64,000 nucleotides of DNA from M55B112 sp964539395 (GTDB taxonomy: Bacteria; Bacteroidota; Bacteroidia; Bacteroidales; GCA-2748055). This document shows, piece after piece, positions 63,718 through 64,000 of the stretch; positions within the stretch are counted from its first letter, which is position 1; each line of letters begins with the position of its first letter. The DNA lies in assembly GCA_964539395.1 (NCBI GenBank), contig CAZIIU010000001.1:62001-126000 (forward strand), written 5' to 3'. Position numbers and translations under genes: made by a program. The notes below the pieces were generated by a model that was not told the origin of the DNA, made no database searches, and was given only the letters and a program-made list of their open reading frames with translations.

Positions 63718-64000
63718 ATGAGAGCACTTTACAACATCATCATACCGGTGCTGCTCATTTCAATGGCAGCTTTTATACCACAGGATAAATCGGACGAAAT
63801 CATGGACTGCGCCTCCAGGGCTGGTAAATCGGCCGTTTATCTGCGCGATTTCCAGGTGAAGCTTCCTGCAGGAAGTGCAGGGGAAAAGCCCCCGATGTAC
63901 CAGCAAGCCATAATACTTCGTGGTAACAACATCTACCGGTTCAACCTATGTAACAAACAGGGCGAAGCGGTGATCCGCATCTTCGACAGCAGCCGGATGC
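63718..64000 (+). CDS. Small secreted protein of Module B, cut by window end
   Basis: 94 codons are visible and the frame is open at 64000. The start MRALYNIIIPVLLISMAAF is a signal peptide; MDCASRAG and the strand IILRGNNIYRFNLCNKQGEA follow. The second segment resembles LVLYGERQYKVNFC of the gene at 35841, which sits in the same place after the Module A lipoprotein. The similarity is short and the call depends on gene order. Function is unknown. Confidence 0.7.
   Translation, partial: MRALYNIIIPVLLISMAAFIPQDKSDEIMDCASRAGKSAVYLRDFQVKLPAGSAGEKPPMYQQAIILRGNNIYRFNLCNKQGEAVIRIFDSSRM

Overview
The window looks like a chromosomal segment of an anaerobic or facultative member of the Bacteroidota, most like Bacteroidales/Marinilabiliales. 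The evidence is a type IX secretion SprA homologue, DUF4199, DUF4412, DUF6340-like and DUF1080 families, lipoproteins with Bacteroidota-style lipoboxes, and at least one full TTTG-N19-TAnnTTTG promoter of the Bacteroidota sigma-ABfr type. I see no rRNA, tRNA, CRISPR array or phage genes. Assignment below phylum is inference.

Positions 1-25,500 are mostly housekeeping genes. On the minus strand lie purH-mreB-mreC-mreD, mrdA-rodA, rimP-nusA-infB and ruvA-sprA (sprA runs off the left edge). These are followed by an orphan MacB/FtsX-type permease, mgtE-rsmA, a PatB/MalY-type aminotransferase, a small GAF sensor, a DMT exporter and pgi. A 20-bp perfect palindrome sits between purH and the permease.

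Positions 25,700-36,300 hold ppk2, a DUF6340-like protein, a quinone-reductase-like dehydrogenase, an internally deleted DUF1080 gene and a putative outer-membrane protein. They end in Module A: a response regulator fused to a dead histidine-kinase core, a one-chain ABC transporter of ABCG layout with a long extension, a lipoprotein and a small secreted protein.

Positions 36,300-39,850 look like a redox locus. A Crp/Fnr regulator is divergent from an undecaheme-type cytochrome lipoprotein, with an FNR-like box between them, and a tandem-rhodanese lipoprotein follows. A 214-bp IS21-like MITE with a 6-bp target duplication sits just upstream of the rhodanese gene, which ends in a clear intrinsic terminator.

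Positions 40,000-51,740 hold an SDR-DUF2867 protein, DUF4199, a 1432-residue acyl-CoA dehydratase activase, a 23/24-bp tandem repeat array, DUF4412, a Tat-exported Gfo/Idh/MocA oxidoreductase, an AlbA_2 protein and a PurQ-like protein that has lost its catalytic Cys and His.

Positions 51,900-64,000 are one long signalling locus: CheR, a GAF-PAS-PAS membrane sensor, a GAF membrane protein, a GAF-PAS-PAS-SpoIIE phosphatase, a SiaB-family kinase, a SiaC (DUF1987) protein, and then Module B. Module B has a second copy of the same ABC transporter, lipoprotein and small secreted protein (the last cut by the window end). The most interesting inference is that Modules A and B are paralogous copies of an undescribed envelope transport system. 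Each has a different cytoplasmic signalling device directly upstream: a REC-pseudokinase in A and a SiaABC-like phospho-switch in B.
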